Of a stretch of 43,520 nt of DNA, positions 1-7,094 are shown piece after piece. The notes beneath the pieces were generated by a model, which ran no database searches, was not told where the DNA came from, and saw only the letters and a list, made by a program, of their open reading frames with translations. The stretch's first letter is position 1. Every line of letters begins with the position of its first letter. This stretch comes from Pseudomonadota bacterium (GTDB taxonomy: Bacteria > Pseudomonadota > Alphaproteobacteria > Acetobacterales > Acetobacteraceae): assembly GCA_021799015.1 (NCBI GenBank), contig JAJZBH010000002.1, positions 1-43,520 of the forward strand. The letters are read 5' to 3'. A program made the position numbers and the translations under genes.

Positions 1-720
1 CAGATGAATGCGTCGCCACCGCTGCCGCATCAGCGTGATTGTAAAGATAATCGCAACGGCGAGCACACATGCGCCAGCGGATGCAAGCGTAACATCTCGG
101 CCAATAAGTTGATCCGAACCCAAGGGCGTCAGGACTTGCGAAAATGTTGTTCCCGCCATTGCGACAAAATGGATCGCGGCGATACAGCACATAAGAAGCA
201 CAGCCGTCTTGATCTGGCCGCGCACCCGGTGAATTTTGTTAATTTGCCACAATGCGAGAACCGCAAACATAAGGCCAAGCGCAACAGCGCCGACAACATT
301 CATGGGCCGATAGCTAACGCGAGCCGACCAGATCGCGCTCATGCCGGTGAAATGCATGGCCGACACCGCCGCTGCCACGAGCGCACCTGCACCAATCCGA
401 ACTCTCACGCTTCGCGGCGCTGACAAGACCATCGCAAAAGCGGGCAACACACCAATGACCGCGATCACAAGGGACAGAACCGTTGGGCGCAGCGCATAGC
501 TAACGTCCCTTCCTGATGTCTCCGCAACCATTGCGACGAAGTGCGTCGTCCACACACCGAAGCCAAAAGCAAGCGCCGCGAGACAAAGCCAGCCCCGCCG
601 GATCCAGCCGCCGGCCAGAGCCGAAGCGTGGGATAGCACAGCAACCGCGCTGAAGGATGACCAGAAGCCAATTGCAATGGCTAGAGCAATCCAGCCGCTT
701 TGGGTCAAGCTCATGACCAT
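1..720 (-). CDS. MHYT-domain membrane sensor, partial (C-terminus off window)
   Basis: Reading leftward from an ATG at 720 the frame is open for 240 codons to the window edge, so only the N-terminal part is present. It is strongly hydrophobic with about seven membrane segments. Three MHYT-like motifs are spaced about 60 residues apart: THFVAM (59-64), MHFTGM (122-127) and IHFVAM (183-188). That threefold arrangement defines the MHYT domain, an integral membrane sensor proposed to bind metal or a diatomic gas and often fused to GGDEF, EAL or histidine kinase modules; the output module here would lie outside the window. A second ATG at 714 is an alternative start and neither has a clear Shine-Dalgarno. 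The gene has its own upstream region and is probably a separate unit from the flagellar genes, although a cyclic-di-GMP link to motility is plausible inference. Confidence 0.85.
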   Translation of the reverse strand, partial: MVMSLTQSGWIALAIAIGFWSSFSAVAVLSHASALAGGWIRRGWLCLAALAFGFGVWTTHFVAMVAETSGRDVSYALRPTVLSLVIAVIGVLPAFAMVLSAPRSVRVRIGAGALVAAAVSAMHFTGMSAIWSARVSYRPMNVVGAVALGLMFAVLALWQINKIHRVRGQIKTAVLLMCCIAAIHFVAMAGTTFSQVLTPLGSDQLIGRDVTLASAGACVLAVAIIFTITLMRQRWRRIHL

Positions 721-875
721 GTGGTCCCGGGAAGCTCGGAACTTCTCCGCCGCTGCCCACCGGCGATCATGATTCGTGCCCTCGGGAGGGTGGCGCGAAC
801 TATGGCCGATTGAGCCATGATGATGTCTTCACTTCCAAGAATAAGATCTTCCCGTAACTGTTTGGCTAGCCGAGC

Positions 876-889
876 GAATCGGCCGATTC
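876..889. promoter_or_regulatory. 14-bp perfect palindrome, possible operator
   Basis: GAATCGGCCGATTC is a perfect palindrome about 155 bp upstream of the MHYT gene start. It could be an operator for a dimeric regulator. There is no direct evidence beyond the symmetry and the intergenic position. Confidence 0.3.
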
Positions 890-953
890 AAAATCGCATG
901 TAGCATAGCACAATAGCGCGGCAAGCATAGTGGTTCCGCAAATGGACCCTCTG

Positions 954-981
954 GCGTCACCCCCTGCTTCCCTCGTGACGC
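954..981 (-). terminator. Inverted repeat downstream of the fliD-fliS-flgM-flgN operon
   Basis: GCGTCAC and GTGACGC pair perfectly across a 14-nt loop, and the stem can be extended through an internal loop to CTG/CAG. It lies about 110 bp beyond the last gene of the minus-strand filament operon. No T-run follows in that direction, so it is at best a weak intrinsic terminator or an RNA-stabilising hairpin. Confidence 0.3.
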
Positions 982-1087
982 GCAGGTGCTTGGTGGCCGT
1001 GCGACACCAGACCGGTGCGCCCATCAGTGATTTTCGCTTCCTTTTTAATTATTTAACGACACCGCGAGCGCCCCAATCGACACCGGG

Positions 1088-1558
1088 TCACGCTTTCCCC
1101 AGGAGATTGCGTTCTGGCGGGAGGTCGCCTGAACCGGCGTTGGCTAGTCGCGTACTGCTCGAAAGCAGCTTGAGAAAACTGGTCACATTCTGGTTCGCGG
1201 CATTAATAATGGTCTGAATTTCGGAAACTTCACCCATGATGAGACGCAGTTTCTCGGCATCGTTTTCGCGGCCTGGCTTCCCCAGTATTTCCCGGTAGGC
1301 CGACTCGATCGTGTGATGTTTCGCTCTCCGCACGACCAGCAGCAGATTATCCAGGTATGGCGTGGCTTCTAGAACGCGCGATTCCAAAGATCGCGCACTT
1401 TGAAACAATTCTGCTCGATCAGCACTGATTGCCCGCGTCGCGAGGTCCGACGCCGCCGACTTCACCGTCATTACGGCGTTCAAAGCCTCGTCGAGAACCC
1501 TCGAAAAATCCATTTCCGATGTCGGCGCCGCCGCACTTTCTTTAACCTGGTCAGTCAC
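1088..1558 (-). CDS. FlgN-like flagellar chaperone candidate
   Basis: A 156-residue soluble, mostly helical protein with no membrane segment and no Cys. The C-terminal half (about residues 95-135) is a long amphipathic helix rich in I/L and polar residues, ending in a Gly/Ser/Pro tail. It begins with GTG at 1558, inside the end of the FlgM-like gene (8-nt overlap), and is last in fliD-fliS-flgM-flgN-like order. FlgN chaperones, which escort the hook-filament junction proteins FlgK and FlgL, are helical proteins of about 140 residues usually encoded next to FlgM, so size and position support this call. The sequence match is only general; an unknown flagellar protein remains possible. A later ATG (1513) is an alternative start. 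Confidence 0.5.
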   Translation of the reverse strand: MTDQVKESAAAPTSEMDFSRVLDEALNAVMTVKSAASDLATRAISADRAELFQSARSLESRVLEATPYLDNLLLVVRRAKHHTIESAYREILGKPGRENDAEKLRLIMGEVSEIQTIINAANQNVTSFLKLLSSSTRLANAGSGDLPPERNLLGKA

Positions 1559-1886
1559 CCTTCAGGATCCGGGCTTCGTACCGAACAAGGGCCTTGGCGA
1601 CCGCTTCTGGCGGCGGCTTATAGATGCCGGCAGCAATCTGCTGGGCAACTTCCTGTATAGTTGCATCCGAATATCCTGGATAGGCCGTCGAAGCGCCTTT
1701 GGCCATCGCCTGACCAGCTGTTGCCCGTTCGCTTACCGAGACCGCCGGGGCCGCCTGCGTTACCGGAAGCTCATGTGTAGCAGGTCTGGTTTGTGCCGCT
1801 GGTGAAACAGTCTGCGGCGACGCTTCCCGCGAGGACGTCAGGGGTGGCGCTGGCTGCGAAGTCGCGGAATTGACAGGTGGAGTCAT
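1551..1886 (-). CDS. flgM: FlgM-like anti-sigma-28 factor
   Basis: A 111-residue protein. Residues 1-65 are rich in Pro, Ala, Ser and Thr and look disordered. Residues about 73-108 form two short helices around a turn containing QQIAAGIYKPPPEAVAKALV, which fits the FlgM C-terminal pattern (I..GxY..d...iA..L) that binds FliA. FlgM holds sigma-28 inactive until the hook is complete and FlgM is exported. A good ribosome site (AAGGAGG, 4 nt before ATG) fixes the start. The ATG overlaps the fliS stop (ATGA), and its own end overlaps the next gene. A fliA-like sigma gene in the same window (13421-13972) gives it a partner. Similarity is short, so the assignment relies partly on context. Confidence 0.65.
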   Translation of the reverse strand: MTPPVNSATSQPAPPLTSSREASPQTVSPAAQTRPATHELPVTQAAPAVSVSERATAGQAMAKGASTAYPGYSDATIQEVAQQIAAGIYKPPPEAVAKALVRYEARILKGD

Positions 1887-2254
1887 GCTGCCTCCTTGCC
1901 GGATATGGTCCGGAGCTGTCCCTCAAGCTCCTGCGTCTCAGAGAGAATCGACGCAATCGCCGGCGCGTCGTTCGACGCATTAGCGTTGACGATCCGGACG
2001 TGCAAACCCGCGTAGGCAGCGGACAGCTTCTCGGAAAGCGGGCCTTCGGCGGACCGCGCAAGAGCATCCAGCTGCATGATCAACTGATTGGCTTTCTCGA
2101 TCATCTGGAGTTTCTTTGTGCGGTCGCCTTCCTCGATAGCAAGAGCGGCGCGTCGGAGAAACGTCTGAATTCCGCGCAACCCCCGGACGATCCATGTCAT
2201 ATCCGGCATCTCCGACATCATCGACGTTATCTTGTATGCGCCTGCGATCGACAT
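1883..2254 (-). CDS. fliS: FliS flagellin export chaperone
   Basis: A 123-residue all-helical protein. It has the FliS layout: an early AY (residues 6-7), a helix with FLRRAALAIEEGD, then KANQLIMQLDAL, the SEKLSAAYAGLHVRIVNAN stretch, and a final helix ending in EL. FliS binds the C-terminal helices of flagellin in the cytoplasm, preventing premature polymerisation and targeting it to FlhA. The ATG at 2254 follows a GGGGGTGA ribosome site with good spacing and lies just after the fliD stop (2257); a GTG at 2260 would overlap that stop and is less likely. Lying between the cap gene and flgM is a typical place for fliS. Confidence 0.85.
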   Translation of the reverse strand: MSIAGAYKITSMMSEMPDMTWIVRGLRGIQTFLRRAALAIEEGDRTKKLQMIEKANQLIMQLDALARSAEGPLSEKLSAAYAGLHVRIVNANASNDAPAIASILSETQELEGQLRTISGKEAA

Positions 2255-2256
2255 GG

Positions 2257-3672
2257 TCACCCCCCAGACCCGCTTTTCGTCGTTGTGTTCAAAAGTGCAC
2301 CAAGATAAGCCAACGTGGAATTGGCACCGCTTGTTCCATTGATTGCCGCATTAAACTGATTTTCGATGTTCGTGATCTGCTGGTTGCCGAGGAGCGTCTG
2401 TTGCACGATCTCGGATTTGAGCGACGACACCGTACTGTTCAGATCTGTCGTCGACGCACCGATAAAACCGCTTCCCAGCGCCCCGCTGCCGCTTCCCGAA
2501 TTTGAACCTGTTGTCGAACTCGAACCAATCGCCCCCGAAACCACCTCTTTCACGGCTGCGCCGATCTGTTTGACCAGGCTGTCGACGGCTGTCGGGTTCT
2601 TTTGATACGCAGAGCTGAACTTCGTGGAAGAAAAGCTGATACTCCCGGCAGAGGAAATTGAAAACCCGAGAGACCCTGCTGAAATTCCAGATCCCGCTGC
2701 GTCGGCTATGCTCGCGATCAGCTCTTGCTTGAGCTGTTGCACCTGGACATTCCCAAGCAATGGTCCAGCGGATGCCACCTTACTGCCGCTGGCAGACGAG
2801 GATGTTTTGCCCGGTGTGTATGCGATCTCCTTTGATAGCGTCGAGATGGCTGTATTCAGTTGGCTTGTAAACGAGGACAGCGCCGAGGAAAGGCTGTTCG
2901 CGCTTTGGGTGACGTTGACCGTTGCGGAACCCGAAGCCGAAAGGTTGAGGGTTACTCCTTTTACCAGGTCAATGCCAGTATTGGAATTCTCGGTAACTGG
3001 AACGCCATTAACCGAAAACGACGCATTGCGTGCGGATTGCGCCAGCGTAAAGGTCGCACCCGAGCCCGAACCGTACTTGACTCCCGAGAACGCCCCCGAT
3101 CCGGAAAGGCCAAAGGCCTGGCCGGATCCCGCACTTGTGCTCCGGAACACGAGCTTTGCACCGCCGCTCGTCTGCACGACTGACGCAGCAATTCCCTTGT
3201 TCGCTTGGTTAACAGCTGCCGCAACATTCGCGAGCGTATCCTGCGAAGATAAAAGGCCGATTTTCGTTGACGTTCCGTTCGCGAAGCTGAACGTCAGGCC
3301 ACCGGAACCGCTGCCAAGCTTCGCGCTCGCGGACGCATACGTCGCGGAATAGATTTCCTGGCTTTTCGCCAGCTTGATGCCGGACAGATTGTAACTACCA
3401 GCCACTGCGCTCGATGTCACGACCGCCGTCGCACTCTTGTTGGACACGCTGGCGACCATCGGATTGACCGATGTTGGGTCCATGAGAGTGCTCAACGATC
3501 CATTGAGCGACGAAACGGCTCCCTTGATTTTCCCGAGCGCACTGATTTGCGCCTGGTCGGCCTTAATCTGCGATTGTTCGAGCGTGATCGGAGCATCTAT
3601 ACGCTGTTGCGCCTGCCCGATGACCGTCTTGATCTCGGCCGATGAAAACAAGCTGCTGATCGAGGCGCTCAC
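2257..3672 (-). CDS. fliD: FliD filament cap protein (HAP2)
   Basis: A 471-residue secreted axial protein of normal length for FliD. The N-terminal helical region (1-100) contains IKTVIGQAQQRIDAPI followed by long polar helices and the ALGKIKGAVSSLNGSLSTL segment typical of the FliD N-terminal domain. The C-terminal coiled region (about 410-455, DLNSTVSSLKSEIVQQ then IENQFNAAI) matches the family's C-terminal domain. The middle is Ser/Gly/Thr-rich. FliD forms the cap that folds exported flagellin at the filament tip. The start is GTG with GGAGAG 6 nt upstream. It is the first gene of a four-gene operon behind a sigma-70-like promoter. It has only three arginines and few charged residues, as in the other axial proteins here. 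Confidence 0.93.
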   Translation of the reverse strand: MSASISSLFSSAEIKTVIGQAQQRIDAPITLEQSQIKADQAQISALGKIKGAVSSLNGSLSTLMDPTSVNPMVASVSNKSATAVVTSSAVAGSYNLSGIKLAKSQEIYSATYASASAKLGSGSGGLTFSFANGTSTKIGLLSSQDTLANVAAAVNQANKGIAASVVQTSGGAKLVFRSTSAGSGQAFGLSGSGAFSGVKYGSGSGATFTLAQSARNASFSVNGVPVTENSNTGIDLVKGVTLNLSASGSATVNVTQSANSLSSALSSFTSQLNTAISTLSKEIAYTPGKTSSSASGSKVASAGPLLGNVQVQQLKQELIASIADAAGSGISAGSLGFSISSAGSISFSSTKFSSAYQKNPTAVDSLVKQIGAAVKEVVSGAIGSSSTTGSNSGSGSGALGSGFIGASTTDLNSTVSSLKSEIVQQTLLGNQQITNIENQFNAAINGTSGANSTLAYLGALLNTTTKSGSGG

Positions 3673-3696
3673 GCAAACTCTCCGTTGGTTCCACAG

Positions 3697-3726
3697 ATTA
3701 TAACGTTGTCAGTACGATTCCGCCAA
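3697..3726 (-). promoter_or_regulatory. Sigma-70-like promoter of fliD operon
   Basis: On the minus strand TTGGCG (3721-3726) and a perfect TATAAT (3697-3702) are separated by 18 bp, about 25 bp upstream of the fliD start. This is one of the best -10 boxes in the window. It implies that cap, chaperone and FlgM-like genes can be made by the housekeeping sigma factor. Confidence 0.55.
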
Positions 3727-3775
3727 CATCTTTTTACTCGGCCAGGTATCAGCCTTGAATACCTTGCTTCCGGGA

Positions 3776-3802
3776 AACCCGGCCCCTTTCGGGAGCCGGG
3801 CC
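3776..3802 (-). terminator. Intrinsic terminator of fliC
   Basis: Downstream of fliC the minus strand forms a GC-rich stem (CCCGGC with GCCGGG plus an inner CCC/GGG) closed by a GAAA tetraloop and followed by TTT. The strong stem and its place right after the flagellin gene support a terminator that isolates fliC from fliD. Confidence 0.65.
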
Positions 3803-3827
3803 GCCAGTCCCGCATTTAGGAAGGACG

Positions 3828-5306
3828 TCACGGAAGGAGAGACAGGAACGCCTGCTGAAGCGTCGTGCTCGATTTAAGCGCGGCGACACCTGCCTGCGCC
3901 TGGATCTGACTCTGCGTCAGCTGCTGGCTCACAGCAGGGATGTTTGCATCCTGCACGGTCGCCAGCCCGTTCTGGAGGTTAGCGTTTGTGGTCGTGAGGT
4001 TGTTCAGGGTTGCTGTCAGGCGTTGTTGGCTGGCCCCAAGTTGCCCTCCAAGGTTATTCAACCCCTCGATCGCGTACTTGATCACGTTGATCGCGCTGTT
4101 GGCGCCTGCAGTCGTGGAAACGTTAATGCTGGACAGGGACAGCAGGGTCGACTGCGATTTCAGGCCGATATCGGTGGCATTTCCAACACTGAATGACTGG
4201 TCCGACTGGAAGGATACCAGTCCTTGCGCAACCAGCGTTTTGCCGGTGGTGGCCGCGGTAAACGTTCCGGCGGTGGTTGTGCCACCGTACGTTCCCGCAC
4301 CTTTTCCACTACCCACGGTAAAGCTCCCGTTCGCAACACCGGTCACAGAAATATTCTGGCCCTGCGACTGTGTCAGAACAATCGATTTGGAGTTGGCGCT
4401 ACCTTGTTGGACTGCGGTGATGCCCGTCTTAGCGGTGTCGGCGTTGATCGCGTTAACAAGCCCGGAAACACCGGTCGCGGAAATTGTTACCGTGTTCGTG
4501 GGCGAAGCGGAAGTGCCGTTGCCGAGCGTGAAATTGAATGCCGAGCCCGAACCTCCTTTGACTTTAAGCGCAAGCTGTGTCGTTGCTTGGGCGGAGACAT
4601 TTGTCTGGTTTGTCAGCGCGTTGACCGCAGCAGCGATGCTTGAGGCTGACTCACTTGCCGTTACTGCGACTTTGGCGGTGCCGTTCGAACCGTTAATTGC
4701 CAGCGATCCGGCGGTAAATGCGGATCCGGTCTTCGTTACCGCGGCAGATCCGCCATACAACGTGGCGGAAGCGCTAAGCGTGTTCATACCAATGCTGTTC
4801 GCCTGGGTGCTGCCGATCGAAAGGCTGAGTGTCTGCCCTTCGTTGGCCCCAATCTGAAACTGCACACCGCTGAACGTACCATCGAGCAGATTGATGTTGT
4901 TGAACTGCGTCTGCTGCGCGATCGTCGTAATCTGGCTCGTGAGCTGCGAAACAACGCTCTGCAGGCTTTGAGCTTCCTGTGGCGTCTGGGTGCCGTTCGC
5001 CGCCTGGACCGCCATGGAGTTCAGCTTCTGGGCGACGTCGAGCTGCTGCTGCACCGCACCTTGTGCTGTCTGCAGCAATGAAATGCCCTCATTGGCGTTC
5101 GAAGATGCTTGCGTGACGCCGTTTACCTGACTTGTAAAGCCCTGAGCTTCGATGAAGCCCGCCGGATTATCCGCCGGCGAATTGATCGACAGCCCCGTTG
5201 AAAGCTGGGTCTCATAGGTGTTGTTGGCCGACTGGGCCGCGGCAATACCGTTGAGCGCCTGAAGCGCTCCAAAATTCGACAGTATGGAGCCGGTTGCGCC
5301 TGACAT
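3828..5306 (-). CDS. fliC: FliC flagellin
   Basis: A 492-residue flagellin. Residues 1-150 are the conserved N-terminal D0/D1 helices (QLSTGLSINSPADNPAG, then EGISLLQTAQGAVQQQLD and FNNINLLDG); about 410-492 form the C-terminal D1/D0 helices (TATLNNLTTTNANLQNGLAT). The middle is a variable Ser/Thr/Gly/Ala-rich domain. It polymerises into the filament. Two adjacent ATGs (5309, 5306) follow AGGAG; 5306 has the better spacing. The gene is single and has its own terminator. There is only one arginine in the protein, and arginines conserved in most flagellins (GLRINS, and QRxREL in D1) are replaced by Ser, Lys and Asn. The protein is a likely target of the large transferase at 32507-35941. Confidence 0.95.
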   Translation of the reverse strand: MSGATGSILSNFGALQALNGIAAAQSANNTYETQLSTGLSINSPADNPAGFIEAQGFTSQVNGVTQASSNANEGISLLQTAQGAVQQQLDVAQKLNSMAVQAANGTQTPQEAQSLQSVVSQLTSQITTIAQQTQFNNINLLDGTFSGVQFQIGANEGQTLSLSIGSTQANSIGMNTLSASATLYGGSAAVTKTGSAFTAGSLAINGSNGTAKVAVTASESASSIAAAVNALTNQTNVSAQATTQLALKVKGGSGSAFNFTLGNGTSASPTNTVTISATGVSGLVNAINADTAKTGITAVQQGSANSKSIVLTQSQGQNISVTGVANGSFTVGSGKGAGTYGGTTTAGTFTAATTGKTLVAQGLVSFQSDQSFSVGNATDIGLKSQSTLLSLSSINVSTTAGANSAINVIKYAIEGLNNLGGQLGASQQRLTATLNNLTTTNANLQNGLATVQDANIPAVSQQLTQSQIQAQAGVAALKSSTTLQQAFLSLLP

Positions 5307-5406
5307 CATGTTCTCCTGAGTTCTGGGGAAAAACACGCCGCACGCCTCCGGCGTCACGGTCGTGTCCTATATTCGAAACCGACCCGAAGAGATTTCAGGA
5401 AGCGCC

Positions 5407-5422
5407 ATCACGTTTGCGTGAT
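5407..5422. repeat. Perfect inverted repeat between fliP and fliC
   Basis: ATCACG-TTTG-CGTGAT is a perfect 6-bp inverted repeat with a 4-nt loop, starting 4 bp beyond the fliP stop and about 100 bp upstream of fliC. No T-run follows on the minus strand, so it may be an operator or weak attenuator for fliC rather than a terminator. Confidence 0.4.
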
Positions 5423-5425
5423 AAT

Positions 5426-6124
5426 TTAGTGAATAAAGCTCCGCGCCATGGTGCCCATCAGCAACGGCCACCCGCCGATCGAGACAAAGAGCAGCAGCTT
5501 GATCGGCAAACTGATGAGTGTTGGACTGACCATGATCATGCCGAGCGCCATAAGGACAGCAGCTACAGCTAGGTCGATAAGCACAAATGGAATATAGATC
5601 AGAAAGCCGATCTCAAAAGCGGTCTGAAGCTCCGAGGTCACGAAAGCGGGTACCAGAATCAGCATCGGCACATCGTTTGGCTTGGCGTATTTCTTGCTGC
5701 TTCCCGACAGGTTGACGAACAGCTGGAGCTCGCGCCTGCGGATTTGGCCCAGCATGAACTGGCGCATCGGAACCTCGGCGGCAGCGACAGCCCGGTGAAA
5801 TGGCAGCCGTTTTTCCAGATAAGGCTGGACTGCAGCCGTGTTCACCTGCTGAATTGTCGGACGCATCACAAACCCTGTCATGATCAGGGCCAGGGCAACA
5901 AGAACCATGTTGGGGGGGGTCGTGGTCAGGCCAAGCGACTGCCGAAAGATGGCGAGAACCACGACGATCCGGGTAAAACTCGTCATCAGCAGCAATAGGC
6001 CCGGCAAGAATGCAAGGCCGGTGATGATAAGCAGGGTCCGGACATCGAGGGAGTAAGTGACATGATTACCACTCCCCGCAACAGCAGCCAGCGGCATTCC
6101 CAGACCCTGCGCTGCCAGGATCAT
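5426..6124 (-). CDS. fliP: FliP flagellar export gate protein
   Basis: A 232-residue polytopic membrane protein. Family signatures are visible: the SFTRIVVVLAIFRQSLGL segment followed by TTPPNMVLVALALIMTGFVM (about 48-85), the periplasmic linker, and the C-terminal VPAFVTSELQTAFEIGFLIYIPF (about 160-185) with a final helical hairpin. FliP forms a pentamer with FliQ and FliR in the core of the type III export gate within the MS-ring. It overlaps the end of fliL by 4 nt (ATGA), so the two are translationally coupled. No fliO-like gene precedes it, and fliQ/fliR lie on the opposite strand, splitting the usual fliPQR run. Confidence 0.95.
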   Translation of the reverse strand: MILAAQGLGMPLAAVAGSGNHVTYSLDVRTLLIITGLAFLPGLLLLMTSFTRIVVVLAIFRQSLGLTTTPPNMVLVALALIMTGFVMRPTIQQVNTAAVQPYLEKRLPFHRAVAAAEVPMRQFMLGQIRRRELQLFVNLSGSSKKYAKPNDVPMLILVPAFVTSELQTAFEIGFLIYIPFVLIDLAVAAVLMALGMIMVSPTLISLPIKLLLFVSIGGWPLLMGTMARSFIH

Positions 6125-6630
6125 TGCAGAATGAAGTCCGTGATATAGGCGCCCGCGAAAGGAGCAGCAGGAAGTTTTGCATCGCCCCTTGAAACCACCT
6201 TGTCAGCAATGGCCAGAGCCGTTTGTGCAAAGTGCCGTTTTGCCGCCGGGCTTCCGGTTGCCAATTGAGCTCCATCCTCCATCACGGCAGAAATAAGGGA
6301 AGCCTTCACCATCGGCTTGTATGACTCAAAAACAGCTGCGGCGTTCTTGTTGTATGTCGCAAAGGAAATTTCAATTTGAAGGTAGCCCTGGGATCCATCG
6401 GCCGATGCGGAAGATGGCAGAGTGACAACCATCTTGCCGGTGTCAACGAACTCGATCTTTCCTTTGTGCCTTGTTACCCTTGTCAGTTTTCTTGCTACCG
6501 GCGTCGTTTTCGTGACCGTCGACGGTTCAGACTTGAGCCATCCGAGGGCCCATGCTGCCGCAACGCCATCCCCCACCAGCATCACAAGAAGGGCGAGTCC
6601 ACCTAACGCAAACACGACTGTCTTGCGCAT
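6121..6630 (-). CDS. fliL: FliL flagellar basal-body protein
   Basis: A 169-residue protein with a short cytoplasmic N-terminus, one membrane segment (about 5-30) and a periplasmic domain. The latter has LQIEISFATYNKNAAAVFESYKP and ends in a hydrophobic-aromatic tail (GAYITDFILQ), the FliL pattern. FliL surrounds MotB in the stator and supports torque generation. A GGAGG ribosome site precedes the ATG, and a promoter with a perfect -35 box lies about 55 bp upstream. It heads the two-gene fliL-fliP unit. Confidence 0.85.
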   Translation of the reverse strand: MRKTVVFALGGLALLVMLVGDGVAAAWALGWLKSEPSTVTKTTPVARKLTRVTRHKGKIEFVDTGKMVVTLPSSASADGSQGYLQIEISFATYNKNAAAVFESYKPMVKASLISAVMEDGAQLATGSPAAKRHFAQTALAIADKVVSRGDAKLPAAPFAGAYITDFILQ

Positions 6631-6687
6631 AAAACCTCCGCTGCGGACAGAATCAATAAAGACACACTAGAAAATTTCTCTTGCGCC

Positions 6688-6717
6688 GTCATAATGGCAT
6701 GCCCATGAGACTGTCAA
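6688..6717 (-). promoter_or_regulatory. Sigma-70-like promoter of fliL-fliP
   Basis: On the minus strand a perfect TTGACA (6712-6717) is followed after 18 bp by TATGAC (6688-6693, four of six matches). It sits about 58 bp before the fliL ATG in the divergent fliL/fliQ gap, and suggests housekeeping-sigma transcription of early export genes. Confidence 0.5.
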
Positions 6718-6793
6718 AATGAACCACGTCGCATGATCACTCGATGCTGGAAGCCTTGTTGGTCGAGAAGCTGTTCATGAAAGGGATTTTGCA

Positions 6794-7093
6794 TTGATTT
6801 TCGGGGCGACCCGCCGGCAGCTATATTGCCTTGACCTGCTTCACCATGGCCTCGCAATCGTTGGCCTTGCCGTGACACCCCTCATTTTTGGTATCATCCT
6901 CGTTGGCCTCGCCCTTGCGGTGTTACAGGGAGCATTTCAGATTGAGGACAGCACGCTTGCAATGGCAGCAAAACTCGCCATTGTCCTGCTGATGGCCGGA
7001 AGTGGTCTGGTGGACATCTATGTTTCGTTGTCGGGCCTTGCTACCGACTGGCTTCACCACCTCCCGGACTTAATCAATCGGCCCTGGTCCTGA
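6794..7093 (+). CDS. fliQ: FliQ export gate protein, copy 1 (next to fliR)
   Basis: A 99-residue membrane protein with two hydrophobic helices (about 18-46 and 58-84). From residue 16 it aligns without gaps to the FliQ pattern I recall from enteric bacteria: PLIFGIILVGLALAVLQGAFQIEDSTL, then a Lys starting helix 2, ending HLPDLI. The usual loop FVPK is AMAAK here, so the conserved Pro is lost. FliQ forms the outer subunits of the FliP5-FliQ4-FliR1 export gate. The start is TTG with AAAGGGA 7 nt upstream; no ATG or GTG is available in frame after the preceding stop. A 17-codon frame (6744-6797) ends overlapping this TTG (TTGA). Immediately upstream of fliR. A second FliQ is encoded at 16090-16368. 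Confidence 0.85.
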   Translation: MIFGATRRQLYCLDLLHHGLAIVGLAVTPLIFGIILVGLALAVLQGAFQIEDSTLAMAAKLAIVLLMAGSGLVDIYVSLSGLATDWLHHLPDLINRPWS

Positions 7094-7094
7094 C

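Larger units (their letters stand above)
721..1087. other. Intergenic region between flgN-like gene and MHYT gene
   Basis: This 367-bp stretch has no gene I can support. It holds a 14-bp perfect palindrome (876-889), a hairpin-forming inverted repeat (954-981), an AT-rich tract (about 1042-1056), and the 8-mer CGACACCG twice (1057-1064 and 1078-1085), 21 bp apart. It should contain the promoter of the MHYT gene and the end of the fliD operon transcript. A 52-codon minus-strand frame exists here but resembles nothing. Confidence 0.6.

Noticed and set aside
866-1024. Minus-strand 52-codon frame between flgN-like gene and MHYT gene
   Set aside because: Poorly placed ribosome site, no family resemblance, overlaps the palindrome and hairpin.
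2624-3352. Plus-strand 242-codon open frame opposite fliD
   Set aside because: It is the antisense of a well-supported FliD; the product is low-complexity Pro/Ala/Glu-rich and matches no family.
3940-4857. Plus-strand 305-codon open frame opposite fliC
   Set aside because: Antisense shadow of flagellin, caused by its biased Ser/Ala/Thr codons.
5910-5925. Run of G's in fliP as a possible frameshift site
   Set aside because: The reading frame and conserved FliP motifs are intact on both sides.
6744-6797. 17-codon frame ending on the fliQ start (TTGA)
   Set aside because: Any start codon followed by A creates such a stop, and a short open run upstream is common; similar frames precede flgH (26603-26671) and miaB (41522-41548). 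No evidence that they are translated.
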